IMG/VR virus record: IMGVR_UViG_3300021224_000002
Span: 1 to 39,132 of that record
Strand: one strand, 5' to 3'
DNA length: 39,132 bases
DNA from: a virus
Every line of letters begins with the position of its first letter. Position 1 is the stretch's first letter. Of this stretch, positions 24,643-30,808 are shown in pieces. The notes below the pieces were generated by a model. It saw nothing but the letters and a program-made list of their open reading frames with translations. It was not told the DNA's origin and made no database searches. Made by a program: the position numbers and the translations under genes.

Positions 24643-24923
24643 GGGCTACAAGACAACAAGCCATCCGTGAGTGCTTAAAAAATCACGGAACTGGATTAAC
24701 AAGACAAGAGCTGTCTGACATGCTGAAGATTGAAGTTGCAAATGTTGCGACAGCAATCAAGGCAATGCCCGATGTGTATGTGGACCGCTGGATAACGGGA
24801 AGGAATGGGCAATTTCGTAAAGTTTATTGCGTGGTCCATGTTCCTGAAGATTGCCCACATCCGACAGATAGGGTTTATACCAATGGCAAGCCAGTCACTA
24901 CTTGGCGACAATTGCAAGCATGA
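24639..24923 (+). CDS. Small winged-helix protein
   Basis: A 94-residue protein if begun at ATG 24639, which overlaps the previous stop (ATGA); the ATG at 24630 lacks ribosome site spacing. Residues 1-45 form a helix-turn-helix pattern: AIRECLKNHGTGLTRQELSD then VANVATAIKAM, followed by a wing (VYVDRWITGRNGQFRKVY). The C-terminal part has a HVPEDCPHP segment. Probably DNA-binding; target unknown. It is followed by a second similar protein. Confidence 0.65.
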   Translation: MRATRQQAIRECLKNHGTGLTRQELSDMLKIEVANVATAIKAMPDVYVDRWITGRNGQFRKVYCVVHVPEDCPHPTDRVYTNGKPVTTWRQLQA

Positions 24924-25087
24924 CAAAAAGCTACGCACTCAAGAAATTACTGGAACATGGCGCACTTAAACGCAGAGAAATCGTTGAGATAACAGGATGG
25001 ACAGAGGCTCATGTTCATTCTGTCCTGCAATACCTTGCGGAAGTTGAATCAATCAAGCGTGAAAACGGCAAGTGGACGTTGGCATGA
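24920..25087 (+). CDS. Small winged-helix protein, 55 residues
   Basis: Begins at ATG 24920, overlapping the previous stop. The protein MTKSYALKKLLEHGALKRRE then IVEITGWTEAHVHSVLQYLA is an almost pure helix-turn-helix, with a short wing (IKRENGKWTLA). It is related in layout to the preceding protein and may act with it. Role unknown. Confidence 0.65.
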   Translation: MTKSYALKKLLEHGALKRREIVEITGWTEAHVHSVLQYLAEVESIKRENGKWTLA

Positions 25088-25293
25088 TGACGCGCAGAGC
25101 AGTAAGCGATCAAGGCGACAGGTACATGATTGAGCTTGGTGAGGCGAGAGTTCTGTACAGGACTTATGAATCAACAGGCCAAAAGGTTTTGACACCTGTA
25201 CGCATTGAATGGTTGGAGCGCAAGTACGGCACGGGCTCTGTTGCCAGAATCCGGTCTTATATGCAGAAATTACAAAACGGAGAACTTGAATAA
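25084..25293 (+). CDS. Small unknown protein
   Basis: A 69-residue protein from ATG 25084, which overlaps the previous stop; a second ATG follows at once. The sequence has strands (RYMIELGEARVLYRTYESTG) and an ending with IEWLERKYGTGSVARIRSYM. Not recognised. Both ends are chained to neighbours (ATGA, TAATG), so it is a true operon member. Confidence 0.6.
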   Translation: MMTRRAVSDQGDRYMIELGEARVLYRTYESTGQKVLTPVRIEWLERKYGTGSVARIRSYMQKLQNGELE

Positions 25294-25397
25294 TGTGGCC
25301 CTTTCCTTTGCCATCTGGCCCAGTGCCGTGGACAAACAAACAAAAACAAGCGTATGCCAAACAGCAGCGTGAACAAGCTGGCGAGGCTCCGCTATGA
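25293..25397 (+). CDS. 34-residue Pro/Gln-rich peptide
   Basis: A short frame MWPFPLPSGPVPWTNKQKQA then YAKQQREQAGEAPL. It begins in a TAATG overlap and ends in an ATGA overlap with the resolvase gene, so it fills the gap precisely. The aromatic and Pro-rich N-terminus looks like a peptide that binds another protein; this is speculation. It is translated through coupling, if at all. Confidence 0.5.
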   Translation: MWPFPLPSGPVPWTNKQKQAYAKQQREQAGEAPL

Positions 25398-25825
25398 GGC
25401 GGCAAGTTTTGGGATTTGATCCGGGTGTAAGCACGGGCGTTGCGCTATACGTCAACGGAAAACTTGTGTCATTGCGAACCATTCAACCAATTGACATTCA
25501 GGCTTGCATCAAAGAAGCATATTCTGAACTGATTGTGTTTGAGGACAGCCGACTGCAAAGCGCTGTTTGGATTCCATCAAAGAACAAAGCCGTGGCAAAC
25601 AACATTGCTCGAAAGATTGGTCAGGTAGATGCGTTGTGTTCTTTGATTGAAGAAACATGCAATCGTTATGAAATCAAGTTCATGCGAGTCAGCCCCAAAG
25701 CAAAAGGCGGCAAGATGAACGCAGAGGACTTTAATTTACTGACTGATTGGTCAGTAAAGTCAAACCAGCATGAACGTGACGCAGCGATGGTGGCTTGGCA
25801 GCTAAGGAATTACAGTGGCTCCTGA
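25394..25825 (+). CDS. RuvC-like Holliday junction resolvase
   Basis: A 143-residue protein of the RuvC/RNase H fold. Strand 1 carries Asp9 in LGFDPGVSTGVALY, the second acidic residue is Glu50 in LIVFEDSRLQ, and the C-terminal site is Asp129 in HERDAAMVAWQLRNY. These are the metal-binding positions of RuvC-like nucleases. It would resolve branched phage DNA before packaging. It is shorter than bacterial RuvC, as usual in phages, and lies next to NinB as in lambda-like recombination clusters. Confidence 0.85.
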   Translation: MRRQVLGFDPGVSTGVALYVNGKLVSLRTIQPIDIQACIKEAYSELIVFEDSRLQSAVWIPSKNKAVANNIARKIGQVDALCSLIEETCNRYEIKFMRVSPKAKGGKMNAEDFNLLTDWSVKSNQHERDAAMVAWQLRNYSGS

Positions 25826-26135
25826 CATGAAAAGCCGTGAGCAGGAGAAGCTGTACCACTCAATCATCGGGCAGATCGCCAAACAAAGCCAGTTGCATGG
25901 CAGTCGCTGGAATCAGGAGTCATGGAAGCGGTTTCTGATAGACCAGTGGGCACACGAAAGCGGCCACATGTCCACCATCAGCAAGGTTATGCCAAGCATT
26001 GATGGTGAACGCATTGTCCAACTTGGGCATCAAAGCAGACGCTTCACCAAAGAGCAGGCCATCAGCTTCACAGAGTGGCTGCTGTATTGGGCTGCAACAA
26101 ACGGAGTGACGATTGATGATGTTCCCAAAGCATAA
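25815..26135 (+). CDS. NinB-like recombination mediator
   Basis: A 106-residue protein beginning at GTG 25815, which has AAGGA at good distance; the ATG at 25827 has none. It shows the NinB/Orf features: RFLIDQWAHESGHMS, GERIVQLGHQSRRFTKEQAI, and the ending WLLYWAATNGVTIDDVP. Lambda Orf binds single-stranded DNA and SSB and helps recombinases to load. Its partner here would be the SSB-like protein at 21417. It overlaps both neighbours. Confidence 0.8.
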   Translation: MAPDMKSREQEKLYHSIIGQIAKQSQLHGSRWNQESWKRFLIDQWAHESGHMSTISKVMPSIDGERIVQLGHQSRRFTKEQAISFTEWLLYWAATNGVTIDDVPKA

Positions 26136-26433
26136 CTACATCCGCAGCAAGAAGCTGCTGGAGAACGCCAGACAGATTCCCTGTCAATGGTGCGGAGCTG
26201 ATGACGGAACCATTGTGGCGGCGCACACAAATTGGGGTGGCGGTAAAGGTCGCGGCATCAAAGCTGATGACAACCTTATTGCCAGTCTTTGCTATTCATG
26301 CCACGGCGAACTCGATCAAGGCGCAATGATGACCAAGGGAGAGCGCAAAGGAATGTGGCGCGTTGCTCACGACAGGACTGTGGAAAAGCTATCGGAGCTT
26401 GGGCTGTGGCCTGACGATGTTCCAAAACCCTAA
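26116..26433 (+). CDS. DUF1364-like putative nuclease (HNH-type, zinc-binding)
   Basis: A 105-residue protein. The sequence MFPKHNYIRSKKLLENARQI, then PCQWCGADDGTIVAAHTNWG, GRGIKADDNLIASLCYSC and HGELDQG matches DUF1364 closely. Two Cys pairs and the AAH and CH elements form a zinc-bound HNH-like core. The ATG at 26116 is preferred because GGAG lies nine bases upstream. It is probably a DNA nuclease used in recombination, placed directly after NinB. It is the last gene before a 74-base gap. Confidence 0.8.
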   Translation: MMFPKHNYIRSKKLLENARQIPCQWCGADDGTIVAAHTNWGGGKGRGIKADDNLIASLCYSCHGELDQGAMMTKGERKGMWRVAHDRTVEKLSELGLWPDDVPKP

Positions 26434-26450
26434 TAGGGTTTGTCCTAATG
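26425..26450. promoter_or_regulatory. Operator candidate B in the gap before 26508
   Basis: AAACCCT-AAT-AGGGTTT (26425-26441) is a perfect inverted repeat. Overlapping it, ATAGGGTTTGTCCTAATG (26433-26450) is a member of the TAGGG-TTT-CCTA family. A GATAAT at about 26469-26474 could be a -10 box, but no good -35 is seen. The site separates recombination genes from the following block of small genes and may start or end a transcript. Confidence 0.45.
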
Positions 26451-26507
26451 TAAAAATACTTTGCTTTCGTGATAATGAAGGCATCAGCAACAAGATAGGA
26501 ACATGAC

Positions 26508-26828
26508 ATGAATGAAATTTTTGACATCAACAAGCTGCCTGAGCGCCGTTTGTCAGCTCGCACCATGCTTTCAATTGACTCAAGAATGGATATTGGACAA
26601 GCAATCGAAATGTGCAAGCAAAAAATGGCTCGTCAATTGGCTCAGAAAATCATTGATAGCGACCAATTTTTTTGGAGTCGAGGAGACAAAATTGCACAAT
26701 TCTCAACTCTTGAATATGGTGCAGATTGCATTGTTCTGACGCAAGAAGAATATGCTCAGTTAAAGCGTAGTTCCTTCAAAGAAGGCATTGAACACGCAAG
26801 TGGTTTTATGCGTCCATTTGGAGATTGA
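26508..26828 (+). CDS. Unknown early protein
   Basis: A 106-residue protein with AGGAAC before the ATG. It contains RRLSARTMLSIDSRMDIGQA and a C-terminal helical region with LTQEEYAQLKRSSFKEGIEH. No family recognised. It is the first gene after the operator-like gap, so may be made from its own promoter. The following start is two bases downstream. Confidence 0.6.
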   Translation: MNEIFDINKLPERRLSARTMLSIDSRMDIGQAIEMCKQKMARQLAQKIIDSDQFFWSRGDKIAQFSTLEYGADCIVLTQEEYAQLKRSSFKEGIEHASGFMRPFGD

Positions 26829-26830
26829 CA

Positions 26831-27085
26831 ATGAACTACGCAGCAATTGCCGCAGCAATGCAGGCAGAAATTGACGATAGCAAAGAATGCTACATGCCCA
26901 ACAGCCCCGGCGCATTTGTTCGTGACAGGCTGTTTCGAGATATGTACTGGGAAGAAGCCGTTTGGTTTTGGTCGCATTATTGCAGTCGCAATTTTGGCGA
27001 TCCCGGCTTGGACAATTTGTATGTGCGACTTGAAGAATTGGCTGCAAACGAATCCATGCCTGATTGGGGCACTAAGGGGACATGA
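26831..27085 (+). CDS. Unknown small protein rich in aromatic residues
   Basis: An 84-residue protein from ATG 26831, with GGAG seven bases upstream. It has a Trp/Tyr-rich middle (RDMYWEEAVWFWSHYCSRNF), unusual for such a short soluble protein, and ends ESMPDWGTKGT. Not recognised. It overlaps the next gene by four bases. Confidence 0.6.
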   Translation: MNYAAIAAAMQAEIDDSKECYMPNSPGAFVRDRLFRDMYWEEAVWFWSHYCSRNFGDPGLDNLYVRLEELAANESMPDWGTKGT

Positions 27086-27591
27086 TGAGCAAAGAAGCAA
27101 TGAAGCTGGTTCCGACCAAACCAACAGAGGAAATGCTTAAAGCAATGGATGAGTGTTCAACAGAAGGCTATGACGAGCGTTTGTATGCTGGTCACGCGGC
27201 ATCTGTTTACATGGCGGCTGTGGATGCGGCTCCTACGCAACCGCTAAGGCATGAACACGCCGAACAGCTTGCAAAACTGGGCTGGCAGTATTTTGAATGT
27301 CCTGCTTGCGGCTCTGAGGGCGCAAAAGCATTTCCAAAGCCAGCACAGCAGGAGCCTGAGTGGTATCACTTTGTCAGATATGGCGAAGATTGTTTTGTTC
27401 CGTACAGTGGACAAGCCCCAGAGAAAGCAACGCCCCTCTATACATCTCCACAGCGCACATGGGTTGGGCTGGCGGATGAGGAGATTGAAAAGCTGTGGGA
27501 CCACGGACTGTACGTTCATTGCAGCGGCATAACTGCGTTACGCGCCATCACCCGAGCCATCGAAGCCAAACTCAAGGAAAAGAACACATGA
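27082..27591 (+). CDS. Unknown phage protein with a CPAC motif
   Basis: A 169-residue protein. The N-terminal part MKLVPTKPTEEMLKAMDE and the middle FECPACGSEGAKAF show a short zinc-ribbon-like element with one CxxC. The C-terminal part, TPLYTSPQRTWVGLADEEIE, is a composition often seen in mosaic phage proteins of unknown role (a PLY-x-SPQ linker before a helical end). It could be a fusion of pieces. Both ends overlap neighbours by ATGA. Confidence 0.6.
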   Translation: MMSKEAMKLVPTKPTEEMLKAMDECSTEGYDERLYAGHAASVYMAAVDAAPTQPLRHEHAEQLAKLGWQYFECPACGSEGAKAFPKPAQQEPEWYHFVRYGEDCFVPYSGQAPEKATPLYTSPQRTWVGLADEEIEKLWDHGLYVHCSGITALRAITRAIEAKLKEKNT

Positions 27592-27662
27592 CTTGGTGGA
27601 TGTACCTCATCGGCATTGCTCACACAGCCGTGTATTTGTGGGCGTTTTGGAGCGAGAAATGA
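27588..27662 (+). CDS. 24-residue membrane micro-protein
   Basis: MTWWMYLIGIAHTAVYLWAF then WSEK is a single Trp-rich membrane helix. AAGGAAAAG lies upstream at good distance and both ends overlap neighbours in ATGA style, so the frame is well supported for its size. Function unknown; a modulator of a host membrane protein would fit but is a guess. Confidence 0.55.
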   Translation: MTWWMYLIGIAHTAVYLWAFWSEK

Positions 27663-27910
27663 ATAAACAACCAAACTTCAAACACGACAAACCTATGTTG
27701 CCGTGGGTCATCGTGGCCCCTGATGGCCTTCGCTGGTTAGGTCTCGCCATGAATGAGCACCACGCATGGCAGTTTGCGTTGGGCTGGCCAGATCAGAAAG
27801 AAATACAAGACCACAAGGAGCAGCTTGGCTGGTACGCAAGTGAAGCAACCTGCACATGGAAGCGTGAGCCTGTTTTGCCGATGCGCGGATTTACCGAGGA
27901 ACAGAAATGA
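27659..27910 (+). CDS. Unknown small protein
   Basis: An 83-residue protein starting at ATG 27659, overlapping the micro-protein stop; the frame extends further upstream but without a start signal. It contains LPWVIVAPDGLRWLGLAMNE and AWQFALGWPDQKEIQDHK, probably a small alpha/beta domain. No family recognised. Confidence 0.6.
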   Translation: MNKQPNFKHDKPMLPWVIVAPDGLRWLGLAMNEHHAWQFALGWPDQKEIQDHKEQLGWYASEATCTWKREPVLPMRGFTEEQK

Positions 27911-28158
27911 AAACAGTAATTGAGATGGCGCGTGCAGTTTACGGCGCAAACACAGAATGGTCTTCTTCGCAGCTTGAAAGACTCGACCAATTTGCTTGCA
28001 TTGCAGTGCGTGAGGCCGTGCTTGCGGAACGTGATGCGTGTGCGAAGGTGTGTGAAAACTTACTTGCTCCTGAGCGTATGTGCTTAGACAACGAGGCTTT
28101 TTGGAAGCTTGTAACTCTTGACTGCGCGGACGCAATCAGAGCAAGGGGCGAGGCATGA
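27907..28158 (+). CDS. Unknown small helical protein
   Basis: An 83-residue protein: KTVIEMARAVYGANTEWSSS, LERLDQFACIAVREAVLAER, CAKVCENLLAPERMC. The pattern REAVLAERDACAKVCE is one I recall from many small phage proteins of unknown role. Four-base overlaps at both ends place it in the operon. Confidence 0.6.
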   Translation: MKTVIEMARAVYGANTEWSSSQLERLDQFACIAVREAVLAERDACAKVCENLLAPERMCLDNEAFWKLVTLDCADAIRARGEA

Positions 28159-28307
28159 CCAAAGAAGAAGCCTTGCAAGAAATGATGTTGCTGTCCGCGC
28201 TGGAGTCGTGGGCGTTCAGCACAAAAAGCCAACTGCCCGACTACCTGCATGAAAACCTGCAACGCTCTTTGGAAGTTCTGGAGCGCATCGTATTGGAGAA
28301 GGCATGA
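28155..28307 (+). CDS. 50-residue helical protein
   Basis: A short frame MTKEEALQEMMLLSALESWA then FSTKSQLPDYLHENLQRSLE, ending VLERIVLEKA. Overlaps on both sides (ATGA) and a GAGG upstream support it. Two amphipathic helices are likely. No function is known to me. Confidence 0.6.
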   Translation: MTKEEALQEMMLLSALESWAFSTKSQLPDYLHENLQRSLEVLERIVLEKA

Positions 28308-28498
28308 GGCCTGACAGTCCCTGCATAGCAGTTTGCACGACTTTATATGACACAAAATGTAAAGGATGTGGCAGAACATACATGGAGGTAGCTCACTGGA
28401 ACGCTATGCCGGAAGCCGAGCGCGAGACCGTGTGGCAGCGCATCGACAAAGAAGCCACATCATGGCGCTATACAACTTACAAGGACAGAGTTAAATGA
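28304..28498 (+). CDS. DUF1289-family small zinc-binding protein
   Basis: A 64-residue protein with the DUF1289 signature SPCIAVCTTLYDTKCKGCGR, where four Cys (7, 11, 19, 22) would bind zinc, followed by TYMEVAHWNAMPEAERETVW. Bacterial DUF1289 proteins are usually of similar small size; their role is not settled. This is an accessory gene probably taken from a host. Four-base overlaps at both ends. Confidence 0.85.
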   Translation: MRPDSPCIAVCTTLYDTKCKGCGRTYMEVAHWNAMPEAERETVWQRIDKEATSWRYTTYKDRVK

Positions 28499-28701
28499 CA
28501 ACCAAGACCACACATGACAAACTTGCCTTGGTTGATGTTCAACATCACTGGATTCCAATTAACCCGGCCAAGCCGCCACCAATGGGTGTAAAGCTGCTAT
28601 TGATTGACAAAAGCCTTGGCGTGGCTGTCATTGGCAGCTATTCAACAAACACCACTTGGACGCATTACGCAGGTCTTCCAACCTTTGAAAGAATGGCATG
28701 A
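28495..28701 (+). CDS. DUF551-like small protein
   Basis: A 68-residue protein: HHWIPINPAKPPPMGVKLLL, GVAVIGSYSTNTTWTHYAGL, PTFERMA. The order W-x-P near the start, a Pro-rich turn, a GxY strand and a W-THY-LP ending recalls DUF551, a small beta domain frequent in phage genomes. Function unknown. Overlaps on both sides. Confidence 0.6.
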   Translation: MTTKTTHDKLALVDVQHHWIPINPAKPPPMGVKLLLIDKSLGVAVIGSYSTNTTWTHYAGLPTFERMA

Positions 28702-28892
28702 CACAGCAACTGAAGCTCATCAAACTTCTGACGCGCAAACGTGGTTGCACAAGCGTTGATATTGTGAATGGCCTGCCATCAGTTACCCCGCACAGGAGAA
28801 TCTCCGACCTGAAAGACAAAGGCTGGACTATCCTGAAGAAAAAGCAAGATGACGGCTTGACCGTTTACTTTGGAAAGCCGCCTAAAAAATGA
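28698..28892 (+). CDS. Small winged-helix protein
   Basis: A 64-residue protein: QLKLIKLLTRKRGCTSVDIV then TPHRRISDLKDKGWTILKKK, ending TVYFGKPPKK. Helix, recognition helix (around SVTPHRRISDLKDKG) and wing are clear. It is a fourth small helix-turn-helix protein in the early region and may regulate later genes. Overlaps both neighbours. Confidence 0.7.
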   Translation: MTQQLKLIKLLTRKRGCTSVDIVNGLPSVTPHRRISDLKDKGWTILKKKQDDGLTVYFGKPPKK

Positions 28893-29284
28893 TTGTGCTC
28901 AAAGATCGTAACGTGGCAAGGAACCCTGTTGCAAGGGCCATAGCGGCGCAGCAACTCAAGAAACGTATGGTGGATCAACGCATTCAGCTTTTGATGCTGG
29001 ATGAGGGGGAAGACGCAAGGGCGTACATCTTGCCGATCTCTGATGCTATTTTTGTAATGGCTTATGCGCTGGAGTTGGTTAATGGCATGGAGTCAACAGA
29101 TTACAGAAAGCTCAAATCCGCCATGCTTGTTCTTGTGGTCTGCTCAGAAAGGAAGTTTTCTTGGCGCAAGGCGGATGCAATAACCATTGACAATGCCATT
29201 CAAATTACTGTTGACAGATGGATAAAAATACCAGCAGATAAGTTGTATGAGGCCATAGGACACATCTTGGGTACAATTAAATAA
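28889..29284 (+). CDS. Conserved phage protein of unknown function
   Basis: A 131-residue helical protein: MIVLKDRNVARNPVARAIAA, QQLKKRMVDQRIQLLMLDEG, YRKLKSAMLVLVVCSERKFS, then ADAITIDNAIQITVDRWIKI. I recall similar proteins in prophages of Burkholderiales, always hypothetical. Position near the end of the early operon would suit a late-gene regulator but nothing in the sequence shows DNA binding. Confidence 0.65.
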   Translation: MIVLKDRNVARNPVARAIAAQQLKKRMVDQRIQLLMLDEGEDARAYILPISDAIFVMAYALELVNGMESTDYRKLKSAMLVLVVCSERKFSWRKADAITIDNAIQITVDRWIKIPADKLYEAIGHILGTIK

Positions 29285-29295
29285 AGGATTCAGCC

Positions 29296-29685
29296 ATGAA
29301 ATTCACAATCAATGAAGCCAAAGCCGACATCATCAGCGACTATGCCCTGTGCCTGTTGCATGGCGTAACAGCCGCCCATGTCCACCACTGGAACACAGCC
29401 AGCTACGCGCAGCACCAAGCATTGGGCGAGTTCTATGACAAGTTGTCTGATCTTGCCGATACGTTCGTGGAAGCCGTCCTGCTGGAAAAAGGCAAAATAA
29501 TTTCCAGCGAGAAGGCACTTTTTCTGGGGGAAAATGGTCTGGAGCTTGTGCGATACGTTTACACAGAAACCTATAAGTATCGCAACGCACCCGGCTTCAC
29601 GCAGCTAAGTGAAGTGCAAAACATCGTGGATGAAATCGCCGCTTTGTGCCGCCACACCGAATTCCTGTTAAACCGTCTGAGCTGA
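29296..29685 (+). CDS. Dps/ferritin-like protein (DUF5856-like)
   Basis: A 129-residue four-helix-type protein. AAHVHHWNTASYAQHQALGE followed by DKLSDLADTFVEA resembles the Dps ferroxidase region: His31-Trp-Asn, His40, Asp55 and Glu59 keep the spacing of His51, His63, Asp78 and Glu82 of E. coli Dps if a three-residue gap is allowed. The Dps Asp67 position is Gly44, with Glu45 beside it. It may bind iron and DNA or guard phage DNA from oxidation; iron use is inferred. The first helix lacks the long basic N-terminus of E. coli Dps. Ribosome site AAGGA upstream. Confidence 0.65.
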   Translation: MKFTINEAKADIISDYALCLLHGVTAAHVHHWNTASYAQHQALGEFYDKLSDLADTFVEAVLLEKGKIISSEKALFLGENGLELVRYVYTETYKYRNAPGFTQLSEVQNIVDEIAALCRHTEFLLNRLS

Positions 29686-29686
29686 T

Positions 29687-29902
29687 ATGCCACTTGTAAA
29701 GAAACAATCAGGTTGGTTCTGGGGCTCTAAAGGCCCGTTTGACACCAAAGCAAAAGCACTGTCAGTTGCTCGAGCTGCTTACGCTTCTGGCTACAAAGAG
29801 CAGAAGTCCGATGTCATTTCATACAGAGTTGATGAAAATCATTGGAGATCGCCAACTAAATTGGTGGAAAAACAATTGGTAGCCATGCAAAAGTTTTTGT
29901 GA
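29687..29902 (+). CDS. Small basic protein, last gene of the rightward early operon
   Basis: A 71-residue basic protein: MPLVKKQSGWFWGSKGPFDT then KAKALSVARAAYASGYKEQK. The GW-WGSKGPF element is distinctive and I recall it from other phage hypotheticals. No function known. It starts one base after the Dps-like gene and is followed by two terminators. Confidence 0.6.
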   Translation: MPLVKKQSGWFWGSKGPFDTKAKALSVARAAYASGYKEQKSDVISYRVDENHWRSPTKLVEKQLVAMQKFL

Positions 29903-29914
29903 TTTTTCCTTGGT

Positions 29915-29960
29915 TGGTTGAAAAAACCACTTTTTGCCTAGCCAGTCTAGGCATTTTTTT
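29915..29960 (+). terminator. Double intrinsic terminator at the end of the rightward early operon
   Basis: First hairpin: TGGTT-GAAAA-AACCA (29915-29929) followed by CTTTTT. Second and stronger: TGCCTAG-CCAGT-CTAGGCA (29935-29953) followed by seven T (29954-29960). A third AT-only repeat CTTGAAA...TTTCAAG follows at once. Together they should stop transcription coming from the early operon. Confidence 0.85.
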
Positions 29961-30120
29961 AACTTGAAATTTTTTTTTCAAGAATGCGTAGTTGGCTTAG
30001 GGACTTTTTTACCCCTAGTATTACTGTACGTTCATACAGTATTACAGGGTTTACCCTAGTTCTCATGCGCCGGGTGTCGGTTTTTTGGGCGCTTTTATGG
30101 GGAAAAGTATTACAAAACCC
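29961..30120. repeat. AT-rich region with AGTATTAC repeats
   Basis: No gene. AGTATTAC occurs at 30017-30024, 30038-30045 and 30106-30113; the first two are 21 bases apart and enclose TGTACGTTCATAC. Members of the TAGGG/CCCTA family frame them (TTAGGG at 29997, CCCCTAG at 30012, AGGG-TTTA-CCCT at 30046-30057). An inverted copy of GTATTACTG lies at 32833-32841. The set-up looks like a protein-binding control or origin region. Confidence 0.5.
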
Positions 30121-30360
30121 GCCCGTTTTGCCTGCCCTGCCGCCTGCCGCCCTGCCGCCTGCCGTACCGCTTTGCCTGCCGCGCTGCCCTGCCGCTTTCC
30201 TGCCCTGCCTGCCGCCTGAAACCCTGCCGCCTGCCGCTATGCTTTGCCGCCTGCCTGCCGTGCTGCCGTATATCGCTGCCCGTTATGGCCTGCCGCCTGC
30301 CGTATCCCTGCCGCTTTGCCTGCCTGCCGTGAAGGCCTAGCCGCCCGTCTCGCTGCCGCC
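30121..30360. repeat. CTGCC-rich array (one-strand C-rich, G-rich complement)
   Basis: About 23 copies of CTGCC lie in about 235 bases, many as CTGCCGCCTGCCG or CTGCCTGCC, all in the same orientation. The base composition differs sharply from the rest of the genome. The minus strand reads GGCAGGCGGCAGG repeatedly, which could form two-tier G-quadruplexes. Frames through it give only Pro/Ala/Leu-rich or Arg/Gln/Ala-rich strings with no start signals, so I regard it as non-coding. A smaller array of the same unit lies at 32742-32782. Confidence 0.8.
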
Positions 30361-30403
30361 AAGCCTAGCGCTATGCCACCCAAAATGGCCCCGCAAAGCG
30401 CCC

Positions 30404-30455
30404 AAAAAAAAGCCCTAGGGAATAGCATGGGCGAACCAATGCAACCCCCTAGGGC
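30404..30455 (-). terminator. Intrinsic terminator, distal copy, leftward operon
   Basis: On the minus strand GCCCTAGGG (30455-30447) pairs with CCCTAGGGC (30420-30412), with an inner stem GCAT..GG-TTCG-CC..ATGC, and eight T follow (30411-30404). It is the second of two tandem copies and serves as back-up to the one at 30495. Confidence 0.85.
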
Positions 30456-30494
30456 GTATCGCTTTCACGGGTAAGCGGGAACCGTTGACGCAAG

Positions 30495-30538
30495 AAAAAA
30501 GCCCTAGAAAGTGTCATTACTGACACCCCCTAGGGCTT
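30495..30538 (-). terminator. Intrinsic terminator, proximal copy, leftward operon
   Basis: On the minus strand GCCCTAG (30536-30530) pairs with CTAGGGC (30507-30501), with an inner perfect stem GTGTCA-GTAA-TGACAC, and six T (30500-30495). It lies 28 bases after the stop of the last leftward gene. The outer stem, flanking sequence and layout match the distal copy. Confidence 0.85.
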
Positions 30539-30565
30539 ATCACTTTTACGGGTTAGCGGGAACCG

Positions 30566-30805
30566 TTAGATTTTTGCGAATGCTTCAAAGCGTTGACAGT
30601 AGCGCCTTAGAACCTGAAAGCAAGCGAGATACTCGCTCTCAGTGGCGGGGGGCTTGCACTGCCTCATATAAGCACGGGAGGCGGTAGAGTGGCCTTCACT
30701 CTCAGAAAACGCGCCTATCGTTTTATCTCTCTCTATCTCATCGGGAAAGAAAAGAATGGGGACAAGCTGCCCCCCTATGGTTTCGAGCCGGGTTTCTATT
30801 TTCAT
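30566..30805 (-). CDS. Unknown small protein, last of the second leftward operon
   Basis: A 79-residue protein: MKIETRLETIGGQLVPILFF, then ERDKTIGAFSESEGHSTASR and a helical end with YLACFQVLRRYCQRFEAF. No family recognised. It starts three bases after the stop of the upstream gene. The terminator pair follows its stop. Confidence 0.6.
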   Translation of the reverse strand: MKIETRLETIGGQLVPILFFPDEIERDKTIGAFSESEGHSTASRAYMRQCKPPATESEYLACFQVLRRYCQRFEAFAKI

Positions 30806-30808
30806 GGG

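Larger units (their letters stand above)
30404..30569. repeat. Tandem duplication of about 85 bases containing the terminators
   Basis: The two halves share GCCCTAG..CCCCCTAGGGC and, after it, the near-identical stretch TATC-CTTT-ACGGGT-AGCGGGAACCGTT (about 30457-30487 and 30539-30567). The inner hairpins differ in sequence but keep pairing, so the structure has been preserved while the bases changed. Confidence 0.75.

Noticed and set aside
24867-24884. Further member of the TAGGG repeat family (ATAGGGTTTATACCAATG)
   Set aside because: Inside a coding region and lacking the CCCTA half, so likely chance similarity.
29984-30340. 118-codon rightward frame over the CTGCC array
   Set aside because: No ribosome site, composition dictated by the repeat (Pro/Leu/Ala/Cys), lies after two terminators with no promoter.
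30121-30360. CRISPR array
   Set aside because: Units are about 5-13 bases without unique spacers of constant length.
30237-30428. 63-codon leftward frame over the CTGCC array
   Set aside because: Ala/Arg/Gln string produced by the repeat and placed beyond both leftward terminators.
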